Source of the DNA: Deltaproteobacteria bacterium YD0425bin51
Lineage (GTDB): Bacteria > Desulfobacterota > Desulfobacteria > Desulfobacterales > YD0425bin51
Reading direction: 5' to 3'
Assembly: GCA_002753225.1 (NCBI GenBank)
Contig: PDZS01000018.1
Location: 1-64,000 of the forward strand
DNA length: 64,000 nucleotides
Positions 29,964 through 39,271 of this stretch are shown piece by piece (within the stretch, counting starts at the first letter, position 1; the number at the start of each line of letters is the position of its first letter). A program made the position numbers and the translations under genes. The notes under the pieces were generated by a model. It was not told the DNA's origin. It made no database searches and saw only the letters and a program-made list of their open reading frames with translations.

Positions 29964-31244
29964 TTATTCTCCTTTTAATGTTTTAAGATTCATAAAAAAT
30001 GTTCCTATTACCCATATAGCAAAAGTCCCTACAATAATAAAAAATGCCCAGCTCCCAATGATATTTAATATAGAAGCAACTGATTGGGGTAAAGATATTA
30101 TATCTAAATCAGCAAGCTTTTTTGGCAAGGCAAAGAAACGATTAACAAATCCTCCTAAAACTGCAAGAGCATAAAATCCACGAATTGTAATTCCTTTGAC
30201 GACCTTAGTAACTAAAGCTCCAACTTGTATTCCAATTAATGATCCTAAAAGCATACCCATAGCTAATGTATAAAAAATAAATCCATATATTGCATACTGA
30301 CTTATTGAAGCATAACCTGCTGTAAAAACAATTTGAAGAATGTCTGTACCCACTGTAGTTAAAGAAGAAACACCAAGGACATAAACAAAGATAGGAAAAG
30401 TTAAAAAACCACCGCCAACTCCCATAATAGCAGCGGTAAGACCAACTAAAGCGCCGCTCATTACTAAAAATATTGCAGAAATTTGACGTCCGCCAGGAAC
30501 AATGCCTTGGTCAAATGTTATCATAGGCGGAATATTAATTGATTGAAGTTTCTTGGGTAAATTGCCCATGTCTGTACCTTCTGATTTCCCGCCATGTGCT
30601 CCTCCTGAATCAGAATCAGAGGACTTTCTTGCCTTAAAATAGTCACCAAGAGCATAAAAACCTAACCCACCCAGCATAATAACATATACTATTGTTATAA
30701 AAGCATCACTTAAAACTGGGTTTATTTCATATAAAACACGATTTATGATTCCACCAGTTGTTGCACCAATTATTGAACCAATTAAAAATATTACAGCAAG
30801 AGGAACAGAAATATTCCCTAACTTTTTATGAATAACGCTTCCCATAATAGCTTTTGCAAAAATATGAAATAAATCTGTACCAACAGCTAGAATACCTTTA
30901 ATGCCAGCACTCATTAATGCAGGAGCAATAACAAACCCACCACCTGCTCCAATACCACCAGTTATGAGACCTGCACAAATTCCGATAAGAATTGAAGCAA
31001 TAAAAATACCCGTTGTATAAAACGCAGGAGTATAAGCTTCTTTTCCTCCTAAAAGCTTAGGCATAGCTTCACCAATCTGATCAGCAAAAGCAATACTCCC
31101 TATTATTGCTGGAAGTAAAAATAACCCTAAAACAAAAAGACGTTTCCTGCTTCTAAGTATAGTATGGCTGACATCAATTTCCCACTCTGCATGAGCTCTG
31201 GCAGCCATCATCATAGCATTACCTACTTGTTTAAAAAAACTCAT
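29964..31244 (-). CDS. TauE/SafE (TSUP) family membrane carrier
   Basis: A 426-residue polytopic inner-membrane protein with about eight to nine hydrophobic helices in two repeats. Both repeats carry the glycine-rich TSUP signature: ITGGIGAGGGFVIAPALM near 95-112 and MGVGGGFLTFPIFVYVLG near 275-292, each followed by the helix with VGTDLFHI or VGTDILQI. Family members move sulfite, sulfoacetate or other C1-C3 sulfonates and related anions. A Ser/Gly-rich cytoplasmic loop lies at about 205-230. AGGAGG precedes the start. Its neighbours (receivers, kinases, PEP-synthase-like protein) suggest regulated uptake or export, with the substrate unknown. Confidence 0.9.
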   Translation of the reverse strand: MSFFKQVGNAMMMAARAHAEWEIDVSHTILRSRKRLFVLGLFLLPAIIGSIAFADQIGEAMPKLLGGKEAYTPAFYTTGIFIASILIGICAGLITGGIGAGGGFVIAPALMSAGIKGILAVGTDLFHIFAKAIMGSVIHKKLGNISVPLAVIFLIGSIIGATTGGIINRVLYEINPVLSDAFITIVYVIMLGGLGFYALGDYFKARKSSDSDSGGAHGGKSEGTDMGNLPKKLQSINIPPMITFDQGIVPGGRQISAIFLVMSGALVGLTAAIMGVGGGFLTFPIFVYVLGVSSLTTVGTDILQIVFTAGYASISQYAIYGFIFYTLAMGMLLGSLIGIQVGALVTKVVKGITIRGFYALAVLGGFVNRFFALPKKLADLDIISLPQSVASILNIIGSWAFFIIVGTFAIWVIGTFFMNLKTLKGE

Positions 31245-31304
31245 CTTCTTTTTTTCCTCCTTGGTTAATAAATATTTTAATTTTATAATATAAGTTAGAA
31301 TTGT

Positions 31305-31727
31305 CTAACTTCTGCTCTTTATAATTTCTTTGATAGAATCTATTTTTTCTTCCTGTAGTATCTTTCTTTTGTAAGCATCTTGAATTTTAAAAATCAAACT
31401 ATCTGTGTCTATAGGCTTCATGAGATAATCAAAAGCACCAAGCTCTATTCCTTCTTTTGCAATACCTAAAGAAGCATGACCTGTAAGCATTATTACTTCT
31501 AATAATGGATTAATCTTTTTTAATTCCTTCATTGTTTGAATTCCATCAAGATCAGGCATTTTCATGTCCAATACAACAACATCTATTTTTTCTTTTTTAA
31601 TTAAAGAAATCGCAGCTTTTCCACTATTTGCAATTAATGTATCTATATTACGTTTTTTCATACGTTTTTGAAGGATTTCTGTAAAATCAACTTCATCGTC
31701 TACTAGCATAACTTTAACAGTATTCAT
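31305..31727 (-). CDS. Single-domain response regulator
   Basis: A 140-residue receiver with Asp10-Asp11, phospho-acceptor Asp54 (VLDMKMPDLDG), the Thr in MLTGHAS and the Lys in LMKPID, and no output domain. It is the first gene of the minus-strand cluster that continues with the TauE/SafE carrier 60 bases later. It closely resembles the receiver at 24613-24999, so the cluster holds two similar receivers for two kinases. AGGTG lies before the ATG. Confidence 0.93.
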   Translation of the reverse strand: MNTVKVMLVDDEVDFTEILQKRMKKRNIDTLIANSGKAAISLIKKEKIDVVVLDMKMPDLDGIQTMKELKKINPLLEVIMLTGHASLGIAKEGIELGAFDYLMKPIDTDSLIFKIQDAYKRKILQEEKIDSIKEIIKSRS

Positions 31728-31852
31728 AACACCTCCAATTTTTAGAAAATAAATGTTCTAATATAGCGTATTTTTAAAATTTTTTCTATCTTTTTTAATT
31801 ATCAAATAAAAGGAGATAAAGATATAACAGGGAGATAAATGGCAAGTTTTTT

Positions 31853-31894
31853 ATAATATTACGGGTAATAAGAAATTATTATCCGTAATATTAT
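31853..31894. terminator. Long AT-rich hairpin at the end of the complex I operon
   Basis: An 18-bp stem (31853-31870 with 31877-31894, one G-T pair) with a six-base loop stands directly after the nuoN stop on the minus strand. The GC part is only CGG/CCG and no clear T-run follows on either strand, so it may be a terminator or an mRNA 3'-end stabiliser. Confidence 0.5.
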
Positions 31895-31896
31895 TA

Positions 31897-33339
31897 TTAT
31901 AAAATAATCTTACTTATGGCAAGTTTTGCAACTTCAATTATACGCTCAGGAAGAACACCAAAAAGAATTATAGTAGCTATAACAATTGTACCTAATATCT
32001 TAGCTGAAAAGTGCAATTTAATAGGGGATGAAGCGTCATCAACTCCAAAATAGGCAGCTCTTACCATTTTTAAATAATAAAATGCTGATATCCCGGCGTT
32101 TATTACTGCAAGCACCACAATTCCATAAAATCCTTTTTTTATAGCTGCTGTAAAAAGAAGAATTTTACCTGTAAACCCTATTGTTGGAGGAATCCCAGCT
32201 AATCCAAAAGCTCCAATTGCAAGAGTTAAAGACAAAAATGGAGATCTTTTATATAAACCGGCAAAACTTGAGAAAGTAACATTTTCTCCTTCATTGGAAA
32301 CATGATATACTACAAAGAAGCAAGCCAAATTCATCAAAAGATACCCTAAAATATAGTAAATTGATGCTATATATCCAATATCATTTCCGCTGAAAATACC
32401 AAGCATTACATAACCAGCATGAGCAATACTAGAATAAGCTAGTAGTCTTTTTATATCATTTTGAACTAAAGCAGAAAGATTACCGACTGTCATAGATATT
32501 ACTGCAATAGCAGCCATAATCCAAGTAAGCTGATTTATATCGATTCCGCTTAAAGAAACAAGTCTTATCAATAATGCAACAGCACCAATCTTAGGTAAAG
32601 TAGCAATAAAACTTGTGGTTTCATTCGCAGCACCTTCATAAACATCAGGAGCCCAAAAATGCATTGGAAAAAGAGCTAATTTATAGAAAAAACCGCAAAG
32701 CATCATTATCATTCCTATAAAAATTAGCGTATTTGTTTTTAAAAGAGCAGGAATGACCTTATAAAGTTCTGTTATATAAGTAGTGTGTGTTAAACCAAAA
32801 ACATAGCTCATTCCATATAATGTAATACCGGTAGAAGCCGCACCAAATAAAATGTATTTTATACCAGCTTCCATTTGTGAGCGACTAGTCTGTTTCTTTC
32901 TAAAGGGTATAATAACATATAAAGCAAAAGATGAGACTTCTAGAGATATTAAAATAGTCAAAAGCTCTACAGAGCTACTCATGCATATAAGACCTAATAC
33001 ACTTAAAGATAAAAAGAAATAATATTCTGCTTGCAGTTCTAATTCAATACCTTTTAAATTATTACCAAGATAAACAACTAGGAGTAAACCAACAGTCATT
33101 ATAATCTTAAATACTTGTGAAAACGCATCGATTCGATATGCATCAAAAAATAGCATACCTTCATTTTTGAATGTAATAACAGATACAATAACTGCCAATG
33201 AAGAAAGAAGAATCGCTGAATTTTCTAAAAACTTTGTCTTAGGCTTACCTAATGAGACAAAGAAGAAAAATAACACCATCAAACATAAGATCAATTCTGG
33301 AAGAAATAAACTTATTTGCATACATCCATCCAAACTCAA
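31897..33339 (-). CDS. nuoN: NADH-quinone oxidoreductase subunit N
   Basis: An antiporter-like proton channel subunit of complex I, 480 residues, about 14 membrane helices. The conserved Lys of the TM7 region is present in YKLALFPMHFWAPDVYEG, and the second Lys in FIATLPKIG. Later blocks NDIKRLLAYSSIAHAGYVM and LAGIPPTIGFTGK are typical. It overlaps nuoM by four bases and is the last gene of the operon. Confidence 0.96.
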   Translation of the reverse strand: MSLDGCMQISLFLPELILCLMVLFFFFVSLGKPKTKFLENSAILLSSLAVIVSVITFKNEGMLFFDAYRIDAFSQVFKIIMTVGLLLVVYLGNNLKGIELELQAEYYFFLSLSVLGLICMSSSVELLTILISLEVSSFALYVIIPFRKKQTSRSQMEAGIKYILFGAASTGITLYGMSYVFGLTHTTYITELYKVIPALLKTNTLIFIGMIMMLCGFFYKLALFPMHFWAPDVYEGAANETTSFIATLPKIGAVALLIRLVSLSGIDINQLTWIMAAIAVISMTVGNLSALVQNDIKRLLAYSSIAHAGYVMLGIFSGNDIGYIASIYYILGYLLMNLACFFVVYHVSNEGENVTFSSFAGLYKRSPFLSLTLAIGAFGLAGIPPTIGFTGKILLFTAAIKKGFYGIVVLAVINAGISAFYYLKMVRAAYFGVDDASSPIKLHFSAKILGTIVIATIILFGVLPERIIEVAKLAISKIIL

Positions 33340-34904
33340 AAATTAATATTCGCCGCATGAAGGCTTTGAGGAGCGACTTCTTTAATTCCATTTGCGATTT
33401 GTTCAAGCAAATGAGATACACTAGAATCCATAATTTTTAAAACTGGTGTTGGATATAATCCAATCCAGAATACAAAGAATGTGAGTACTGCAAGAGTAAC
33501 AATTTCTCTTGCGTTTAAATCAAATAAATGATGTGCATGAGCATCTCCTTCATGATGCTCATCATGATGAGCATGTCCGGTAGAATCTGCCCAAATCATT
33601 TTTTGAAGTAATCTCAACATATAAGCTGCTGAAAGAATTGCTCCAATTATAGATAGAAAACCAACGACTTTGTATTTCATAAAAGCTGAAACTAAGACTA
33701 ATAACTCTCCAACAAAACTATTTGTGCCAGGAAATGCAAAGGATGATAAAGAAAAAATTGCAAGAAAAGTTACATACCAAGGCATTATCATTCCTAATGC
33801 TGAATTGTTTTTGATTTCACGGCTATGGGTACGTTCATAAATTATTCCTACACAAATAAAAAGAGCACCCGTTGTTATTCCATGATTTATCATTTGAAGA
33901 ATTGCACCTTTTATCCCCTGACTGTTTAATAAAAAGATTCCTAAAGTAACAAAACCCATATGTCCTACACTAGAATAGGCAATCAATTTCTTAATATCAT
34001 TTTGGCCAAGAGCCAAGTAGCCTCCTATGATAATCGAAAGAAGAGATACGAAAATGAGTGCTGGCATACAGAACATAGTTGCTTGGGGCGCCATAGGTAA
34101 ACAAAATCTTAAAAATCCATACCCTCCCATCTTAAGAAGAATACTTGCAAGGATAACACTACCTGCAGTTGGAGCTTCAACATGAGCTGCTGGTAACCAT
34201 GTATGCAATGGAAACATTGGTATCTTAATCGCAAAGGCTAAAGTAAAAGCCATAAATATCCACATTTGATAAGAAAATGAGTATTTATGATTCATAAGTT
34301 CTGGTATAAAAAAGGTTCCTGTTGTAACATATAGTGCAACTATAGACACTAGAAGAAAAACACTTCCCAAAAGGGTGTATAAGAAAAACTTTATAGAAGC
34401 ATAATCTTTTCGTGGTCCACCCCAAACTGCAATTAAAAGATACATGGGAACCAACATAGCTTCCCAAAATATAAAGAATAATACAGTATTTAAACTTATA
34501 AAAACTCCAATCATTGAAGTTTCCATCAGTAAAATTACAAAAATAAATTCCTTAAAACGTTCTTTAATATATGTCCATGAACATAAAATACAGAGAGGCA
34601 TAATAAAAGTAGTTAAAAGAACTAAAAGTACACTTATTCCATCAACTCCAACAATGTAATCAACATTTAAAAATGGAAACCATTTATGTATCTCTACAAA
34701 TTGATATTTTGGGGTATTAAGATCAAAATTAGTATATAAAGGTAAAGACAACAGAGTAGTAATTAGAGTAATAAGTAGCCCAAAATATTTTAATACGCGA
34801 TCATTTTTTATAAAAAGTACAAAAAATGCACCAGCAAGTGGTAAGAAAGTTACTACACTTAAAATAGGATAACTAAATTTATTAAATATTAAATATTGTT
34901 CCAT
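33336..34904 (-). CDS. nuoM: NADH-quinone oxidoreductase subunit M
   Basis: An antiporter-like subunit of 522 residues. The TM5 glutamate is in FFIFWEAMLVPMYLL, the TM7 lysine in FAIKIPMFPLHTWLPAAH, and the TM8 lysine in ASILLKMGGYG, so the proton path looks complete. A His-rich loop (HAHHDEHHEGDAHAHH) before the last helices is an odd local feature that could bind metal or be a simple repeat. It is followed by nuoN with a four-base overlap; the antiporter gene upstream ends 22 bases before its start. Confidence 0.96.
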   Translation of the reverse strand: MEQYLIFNKFSYPILSVVTFLPLAGAFFVLFIKNDRVLKYFGLLITLITTLLSLPLYTNFDLNTPKYQFVEIHKWFPFLNVDYIVGVDGISVLLVLLTTFIMPLCILCSWTYIKERFKEFIFVILLMETSMIGVFISLNTVLFFIFWEAMLVPMYLLIAVWGGPRKDYASIKFFLYTLLGSVFLLVSIVALYVTTGTFFIPELMNHKYSFSYQMWIFMAFTLAFAIKIPMFPLHTWLPAAHVEAPTAGSVILASILLKMGGYGFLRFCLPMAPQATMFCMPALIFVSLLSIIIGGYLALGQNDIKKLIAYSSVGHMGFVTLGIFLLNSQGIKGAILQMINHGITTGALFICVGIIYERTHSREIKNNSALGMIMPWYVTFLAIFSLSSFAFPGTNSFVGELLVLVSAFMKYKVVGFLSIIGAILSAAYMLRLLQKMIWADSTGHAHHDEHHEGDAHAHHLFDLNAREIVTLAVLTFFVFWIGLYPTPVLKIMDSSVSHLLEQIANGIKEVAPQSLHAANINF

Positions 34905-34926
34905 AGCCTATATCATCATTTTTCTA

Positions 34927-36690
34927 TTAAAAGATAATTACTGCAAGAACTATAAATAACAAAACAACAGCACCGCCGATATAATGCTGAATTTTGCCTG
35001 TTTGAATATTCCTTAAATAACCACCGCCACAAACAACATTTTCAGCTGCTCCATCTATTGTCCAATCAATCCCTTCTTTATCAAACCATGAGAAAGCATG
35101 AGCTAAAGACATTGTGAGTTTAAGGCCAACTGTCTTATAAACTTCATTAACCCAATCATTTACTATCGCAATTGGTTTCTTAGCTAACCACATAAATGCA
35201 ATAGTTCCTTTGCGATAGAACCAATCTACATCAAGGTTTATCTTTGGATCTGGTTTTAATTTATTGACCATAAGATAAAAACCAAATCCAGTAAATGCTA
35301 GAATCTGCATTGATTCAGATAGATGATATGATGTGTATGGATGATAATTAACCGCATAAGGGAGCATTTTATATAAATAATCTGGATAAACACCCAAGAA
35401 GAAACATATAAACGCTGCAATAAACATAGCAACATTCATATTCCATGGAGGATCTTTTGGCTGTATATCAGATTCTTTATTCCCAAACCATATAAAATAA
35501 GGCATTTTTATCCCTACAGATAAAAATGTTCCAACAGACGCAATCAAGAGCATAATCATAAGACCTACCCTATGATGCTCTCCAGCAGCTGCAACTATCA
35601 TAGACTTACTTACAAAACCACTAGTTAATGGGAACCCGGAAATTGATATTCCACCTATCACTGTAAAAATAAGAGCATATGGCATGTACTTATAGAGACC
35701 GCCTAACTCATTTAATTTAGATCTTCCTGTCATCTCTAAAACAGATCCTGCACCCATAAACAGTAATGCTTTGTAAATAATGTGAGCATACGCATGAGCA
35801 CAAGCACCATTAATTGCCATCTCAGTTCCTATCCCAACACCACAAACCATATATCCAACCTGACTGACAATATGATAAGCGAGTATCCGCCTTGCATCAT
35901 TTTCTATTACAGCGTAAGCAACACCATAAATTGTCATAATAGCACCAAGTATTGCTAATACTTCAAAACCAGGGAAAGCTCTAGCTAAAACATAAACAGC
36001 AGTTTTTGTCGTAAAGGCACACATAAATACAGCACCAGCAACTGTTGCTTCCGGATAAGCATCGGGTAACCATGCATGTATTGGAGGAACTGCGGCATTT
36101 AGCATAAATCCAATCATAATAAGATATTCTGCTAATCCTGCAGCATGAACGTCTATTCTTGTAAAAGATAAATCATGAATATTTTTGTATCGCAAAAATA
36201 TTCCAGCCAAAAGAATAAGTCCGCCTACCATGTGAACTAACAAATATCTAAAACCAGCTTCTATTGATTGTTTTTTTCTCCTATACCAGATAAGGAAGGT
36301 TGAAGCAAAAGCCATGAGCTCCCAAAATATAAATATAGTTACATAATCACCTGCAAGGGTTACTCCAAGCGATGCACCAACATACAAAAGCCCTGCTACA
36401 TGGTGACCAGTGTCTTTTACATGCATGCTATAAAGGCATCCAATCAAAGACATTAAAGTGAATACATGCAAAAAAACATATGTAAGCTTATCAACTTTTC
36501 CAAATGTTAATTTAAATCCCAAATATTCGCACACACCAAAACTTGCTGGAAGAAAATTTATCTGGATCATTGCAATTATTGGAATTGCTATTAAAAAAAT
36601 CTTATCTAACTTTATTTTTTTTAATAGAGGCAATAAAAGAGCTCCCAATATAAAAAAAGTAGATGGATGAATAAATATATTAGTTATCAT
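34927..36690 (-). CDS. NuoL/MrpD-like antiporter subunit of complex I
   Basis: 587 residues with about 14 core helices and a C-terminal extension ending in another helix. It carries YLRNIQTGKIQHYI near the end, as in NuoL-type subunits with the lateral arm. The TM5 glutamate (Glu124 in FWELMAFAS) and the TM8 lysine (Lys229 in TTKTAVYVLAR) are present. The TM7 lysine position reads Asn198 (GFMLNAAVPPIHAWLPDA), where NuoM and NuoN keep Lys. This Asn form occurs in one branch of cation/proton antiporter subunits. It overlaps the 81-residue gene before it by 11 bases and takes the NuoL position in the operon. Confidence 0.85.
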   Translation of the reverse strand: MITNIFIHPSTFFILGALLLPLLKKIKLDKIFLIAIPIIAMIQINFLPASFGVCEYLGFKLTFGKVDKLTYVFLHVFTLMSLIGCLYSMHVKDTGHHVAGLLYVGASLGVTLAGDYVTIFIFWELMAFASTFLIWYRRKKQSIEAGFRYLLVHMVGGLILLAGIFLRYKNIHDLSFTRIDVHAAGLAEYLIMIGFMLNAAVPPIHAWLPDAYPEATVAGAVFMCAFTTKTAVYVLARAFPGFEVLAILGAIMTIYGVAYAVIENDARRILAYHIVSQVGYMVCGVGIGTEMAINGACAHAYAHIIYKALLFMGAGSVLEMTGRSKLNELGGLYKYMPYALIFTVIGGISISGFPLTSGFVSKSMIVAAAGEHHRVGLMIMLLIASVGTFLSVGIKMPYFIWFGNKESDIQPKDPPWNMNVAMFIAAFICFFLGVYPDYLYKMLPYAVNYHPYTSYHLSESMQILAFTGFGFYLMVNKLKPDPKINLDVDWFYRKGTIAFMWLAKKPIAIVNDWVNEVYKTVGLKLTMSLAHAFSWFDKEGIDWTIDGAAENVVCGGGYLRNIQTGKIQHYIGGAVVLLFIVLAVIIF

Positions 36691-36925
36691 AATAATCCTC
36701 GCCCTTCATCAACCAAACATGGGAAAGCCCCTTACAAATTATAATCATAGCCAAGCAAATAAAAACACCAAAAATAGTCCAAAATCCGATAATATTATCT
36801 CCGAAAAAATGAGCAGCATGTCTTTCTGCAAAATAGTCAAAAACAATAATGAAAATCAGTAAAGCAAAGAAAAACCATTTTACAATATTAGATTTGTCAT
36901 AAAGAAAGGATAAAAGTTTTGCCAT
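36680..36925 (-). CDS. Small two-helix membrane protein in the complex I operon
   Basis: 81 residues with two membrane helices (about 15-30 and 45-65), a short charged N-terminus and a C-terminal tail KGEDYYDN. The loop holds FAERHAAHFFGDNIIGFW. It overlaps both neighbours (one base with the upstream antiporter gene, 11 with the downstream one), so it is translated with them and is probably an accessory membrane subunit between the two antiporter-like subunits. I do not recognise a named family. Confidence 0.7.
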   Translation of the reverse strand: MAKLLSFLYDKSNIVKWFFFALLIFIIVFDYFAERHAAHFFGDNIIGFWTIFGVFICLAMIIICKGLSHVWLMKGEDYYDN

Positions 36926-38415
36926 TATGACCCCACAAGAACTTTGATTATCTTAAGAAATAATTCTGGATAAAATCCAAAATATACAGAAATTACAGCA
37001 CTTATAAAAAGTGGTACAACCATAAAAGCTATTAGTGGCCTATTTTCAAGAATACCAGTGTCTTCATTATTTAGGTTTACCTCTGAATTAAAAAAAGAGG
37101 TAAGAAATATTGGCACAAAGTATCCAGCATTTAGCAAACTGCTTACAAGTAACACAATAAGTAAAATATTGTTTTTTAAATCCATAGCTCCTAATGCAAG
37201 GTACCATTTACTTACAAAGCCTGATACAGGAGGAACTCCTATCATACTTAGTGCTGCTAGACCAAAAGCAATCATTGTAAAAGGCATTCTAAAACCAATT
37301 CCACCTAATTCACAAATATCTTTCTTCCTAGTTGCAACATAAATTGCACCAGCAGCAAAAAACAAAGTGATTTTTGAAAAAGCATGATTTGCTATATGGA
37401 TAAGTCCACCTGTAATACTATTAGGGGTTAACATTGCAACGCCTAAAATTATATAAGATAACTGGCTTATGGTTGAATATGCTAGCCTTGCTTTCAAATT
37501 ACTTTTTGTTAAAGCAATTATTGATGCTACAATGATTGTAAATGAGGCGAGATATGCTGTGATTATGCCAAGTCCGAACTTACTTAAAATTTCTACTCCA
37601 AATACGGATAAAAAAGTTCTACATATGGAAAAAACCCCAACTTTTACAACTACTACCGCATGAAGAAGAGCACTAACAGGAGTAGGAGCAACCATTGCTG
37701 CAGGTAACCATCCATGCATTGGCATAATAGCACCTTTTGCAAATCCAAATAAGCATAACATATAGGCAATACTTACAATTGTTTTACTTGCATTTGCTGG
37801 AAAAATTCCTTTCATTACTCCTGCTGCAAAATCTAAATTCCCACATTGAACATAGATTAAAATCATTGCTGGGAGTAAGAATGCTTTTGATGCAAACATC
37901 AAATATACAATATATTTTCTTGCTCCGTCATAACCTTCTTCATCCTGATGATGAGCAACAAGTGGATAAGTAACTATTGATACTATCTCATAAAATAAAT
38001 ATAGAGTTACTAAACTTCCAGAAAATGCTACTCCCATTCCTCCTCCAACTGCTAAGGCATAGGATGCATAGAATCTTGTCTGAGCATGTTCATTTAACCC
38101 TCTCATGTAACCAATACAATAAAAACCTGCTAAAATCCATAAAAAAGAAGCAGTTCCTGCAAACATGATCCCAAGACCATCTAAATGCAGCTTAATATTC
38201 ACTCCGGGATATAATATGAAATAGGTATATTCAAAAGATTTACCAGCTAAAATCTGGGGAAGATAAGTACATACTGAAAAAAATGTTAAAGTTGCCCCAA
38301 AAATTGACCAAAATTCACGTAAATTAGGTTTATTCTTTGACAGCATAATCAGAACAGCAGTTAGCATAGGTATTGCCGTCGTTATAATAACTTTAGAAGT
38401 AATAATCGTTTCCAT
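36925..38415 (-). CDS. Second MrpD/NuoM-like antiporter subunit of complex I
   Basis: 496 residues with about 14 membrane helices. The TM5 glutamate is in LYLFYEIVSIVTYPL, the TM7 lysine in GFAKGAIMPMHGWLPAAM, and the next lysine in HAVVVVKVGVFSI, so it looks competent for ion movement. Blocks ARLAYSTISQLSYIILG and IGVPPVSGFVSKWYLALGAM are typical of MrpD and hydrogenase-linked antiporters. It stands between nuoK and the 81-residue gene. With the 587-residue protein, NuoM and NuoN this makes four antiporter-like subunits in one operon instead of three. Confidence 0.86.
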   Translation of the reverse strand: METIITSKVIITTAIPMLTAVLIMLSKNKPNLREFWSIFGATLTFFSVCTYLPQILAGKSFEYTYFILYPGVNIKLHLDGLGIMFAGTASFLWILAGFYCIGYMRGLNEHAQTRFYASYALAVGGGMGVAFSGSLVTLYLFYEIVSIVTYPLVAHHQDEEGYDGARKYIVYLMFASKAFLLPAMILIYVQCGNLDFAAGVMKGIFPANASKTIVSIAYMLCLFGFAKGAIMPMHGWLPAAMVAPTPVSALLHAVVVVKVGVFSICRTFLSVFGVEILSKFGLGIITAYLASFTIIVASIIALTKSNLKARLAYSTISQLSYIILGVAMLTPNSITGGLIHIANHAFSKITLFFAAGAIYVATRKKDICELGGIGFRMPFTMIAFGLAALSMIGVPPVSGFVSKWYLALGAMDLKNNILLIVLLVSSLLNAGYFVPIFLTSFFNSEVNLNNEDTGILENRPLIAFMVVPLFISAVISVYFGFYPELFLKIIKVLVGS

Positions 38416-38438
38416 CCATTTGTACCCTAAATTAATTA

Positions 38439-38756
38439 TTAACCATGTAATTCATCAACCTTTGCAGGCTCAATACTCTTAAAACGCCTATAAACTGCAA
38501 GCACAAAACTAACCACTATTGCAGCTTCAGCAGCAGCGATTCCCATAATAAATAAAGTAAAAATTTGTCCTATTGCTGGATCTGGCGATAAAAACCGGTT
38601 AAATGCCATGAAGTTTAGACCTGCACCATTTAATATAAGTTCGCTTGATATTAACATTCCAATTAGCGAATTACTTTGAATCATACCATATAAACCAATT
38701 ACTAAAAGGAAAAGAGCAATTACTAAATAAGTTGTCAAACATCCACTCAAAATCAT
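38439..38756 (-). CDS. nuoK: NADH-quinone oxidoreductase subunit K
   Basis: 105 residues, three membrane helices. The conserved glutamates of the proton path are visible in LISSELILNGAGLNFMAF (first) and MGIAAAEAAIVVSFVLAVYR (second). It is related to MrpC. It overlaps nuoJ by four bases and lies 23 bases before the antiporter-like gene. Confidence 0.96.
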   Translation of the reverse strand: MILSGCLTTYLVIALFLLVIGLYGMIQSNSLIGMLISSELILNGAGLNFMAFNRFLSPDPAIGQIFTLFIMGIAAAEAAIVVSFVLAVYRRFKSIEPAKVDELHG

Positions 38757-39271
38757 GAATTTATCTCCTCCCTTCCTCCGCGAGCAATAATAATTGCTCC
38801 GACAACTGCAGCAAGCAAAAGTACAGAAATCAATTCAAAAGCCAAACAATACTTAGTAAGCATAGTATAACCAAGATGCTCTATTGAAAAATCACCAGAC
38901 ATTTTTATAGGAATTTTCCAACTTGTCTTTTTTATGGAAAATATAAGTAAAATAAAGACAACAGCGCTTACAAACATTCCAAATATACCTGCTTTTAACT
39001 TCAGTCCTTCAACCTCAGTAGGAGTTTTACCAACCATAACGCCAAAAGCAATTACAATACATACAGCTCCTACATATATAAGTACTTGCATTAGTGTTAG
39101 AAACATGCTTCCAAGGTAAAAATATAAACCAGAAACGCCTAAAATTGACACAGCTAGACCAAGAACACCATGCATCAAAACTTTAGCCCTTACAGCAAGT
39201 AAACTACCTAAAAAAACCAGCATAATAAAGGCTATAAAAAGAAATTCGGAAATATATTTGTAAAAAATCAT
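38753..39271 (-). CDS. nuoJ: NADH-quinone oxidoreductase subunit J
   Basis: 172 residues, five membrane helices. The conserved TM3 block YVGAVCIVIAFGVMV, which forms the pi-bulge region of complex I, is present, as is the family opening FIAFIMLVFLGSLLAV. The last helix reads ELISVLLLAAVVGAIIIAR. It overlaps nuoI and nuoK by four bases on each side. Confidence 0.95.
   Translation of the reverse strand: MIFYKYISEFLFIAFIMLVFLGSLLAVRAKVLMHGVLGLAVSILGVSGLYFYLGSMFLTLMQVLIYVGAVCIVIAFGVMVGKTPTEVEGLKLKAGIFGMFVSAVVFILLIFSIKKTSWKIPIKMSGDFSIEHLGYTMLTKYCLAFELISVLLLAAVVGAIIIARGGREEINS

Noticed and set aside
31292..31311. Small hairpin (8-bp stem, AAGTTAGA/TCTAACTT) at the end of the receiver gene
   Set aside because: AT-rich, no T-run, and located inside a probable operon; too weak to call a terminator.
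31842..31858. Sigma-54-like TGGCAAG sequence
   Set aside because: The second GC element at the right spacing is missing.
33490..33590. His-rich loop of NuoM as a separate metal-binding domain
   Set aside because: It lies in a normal loop of an otherwise complete subunit and is short; no other sign of a domain.
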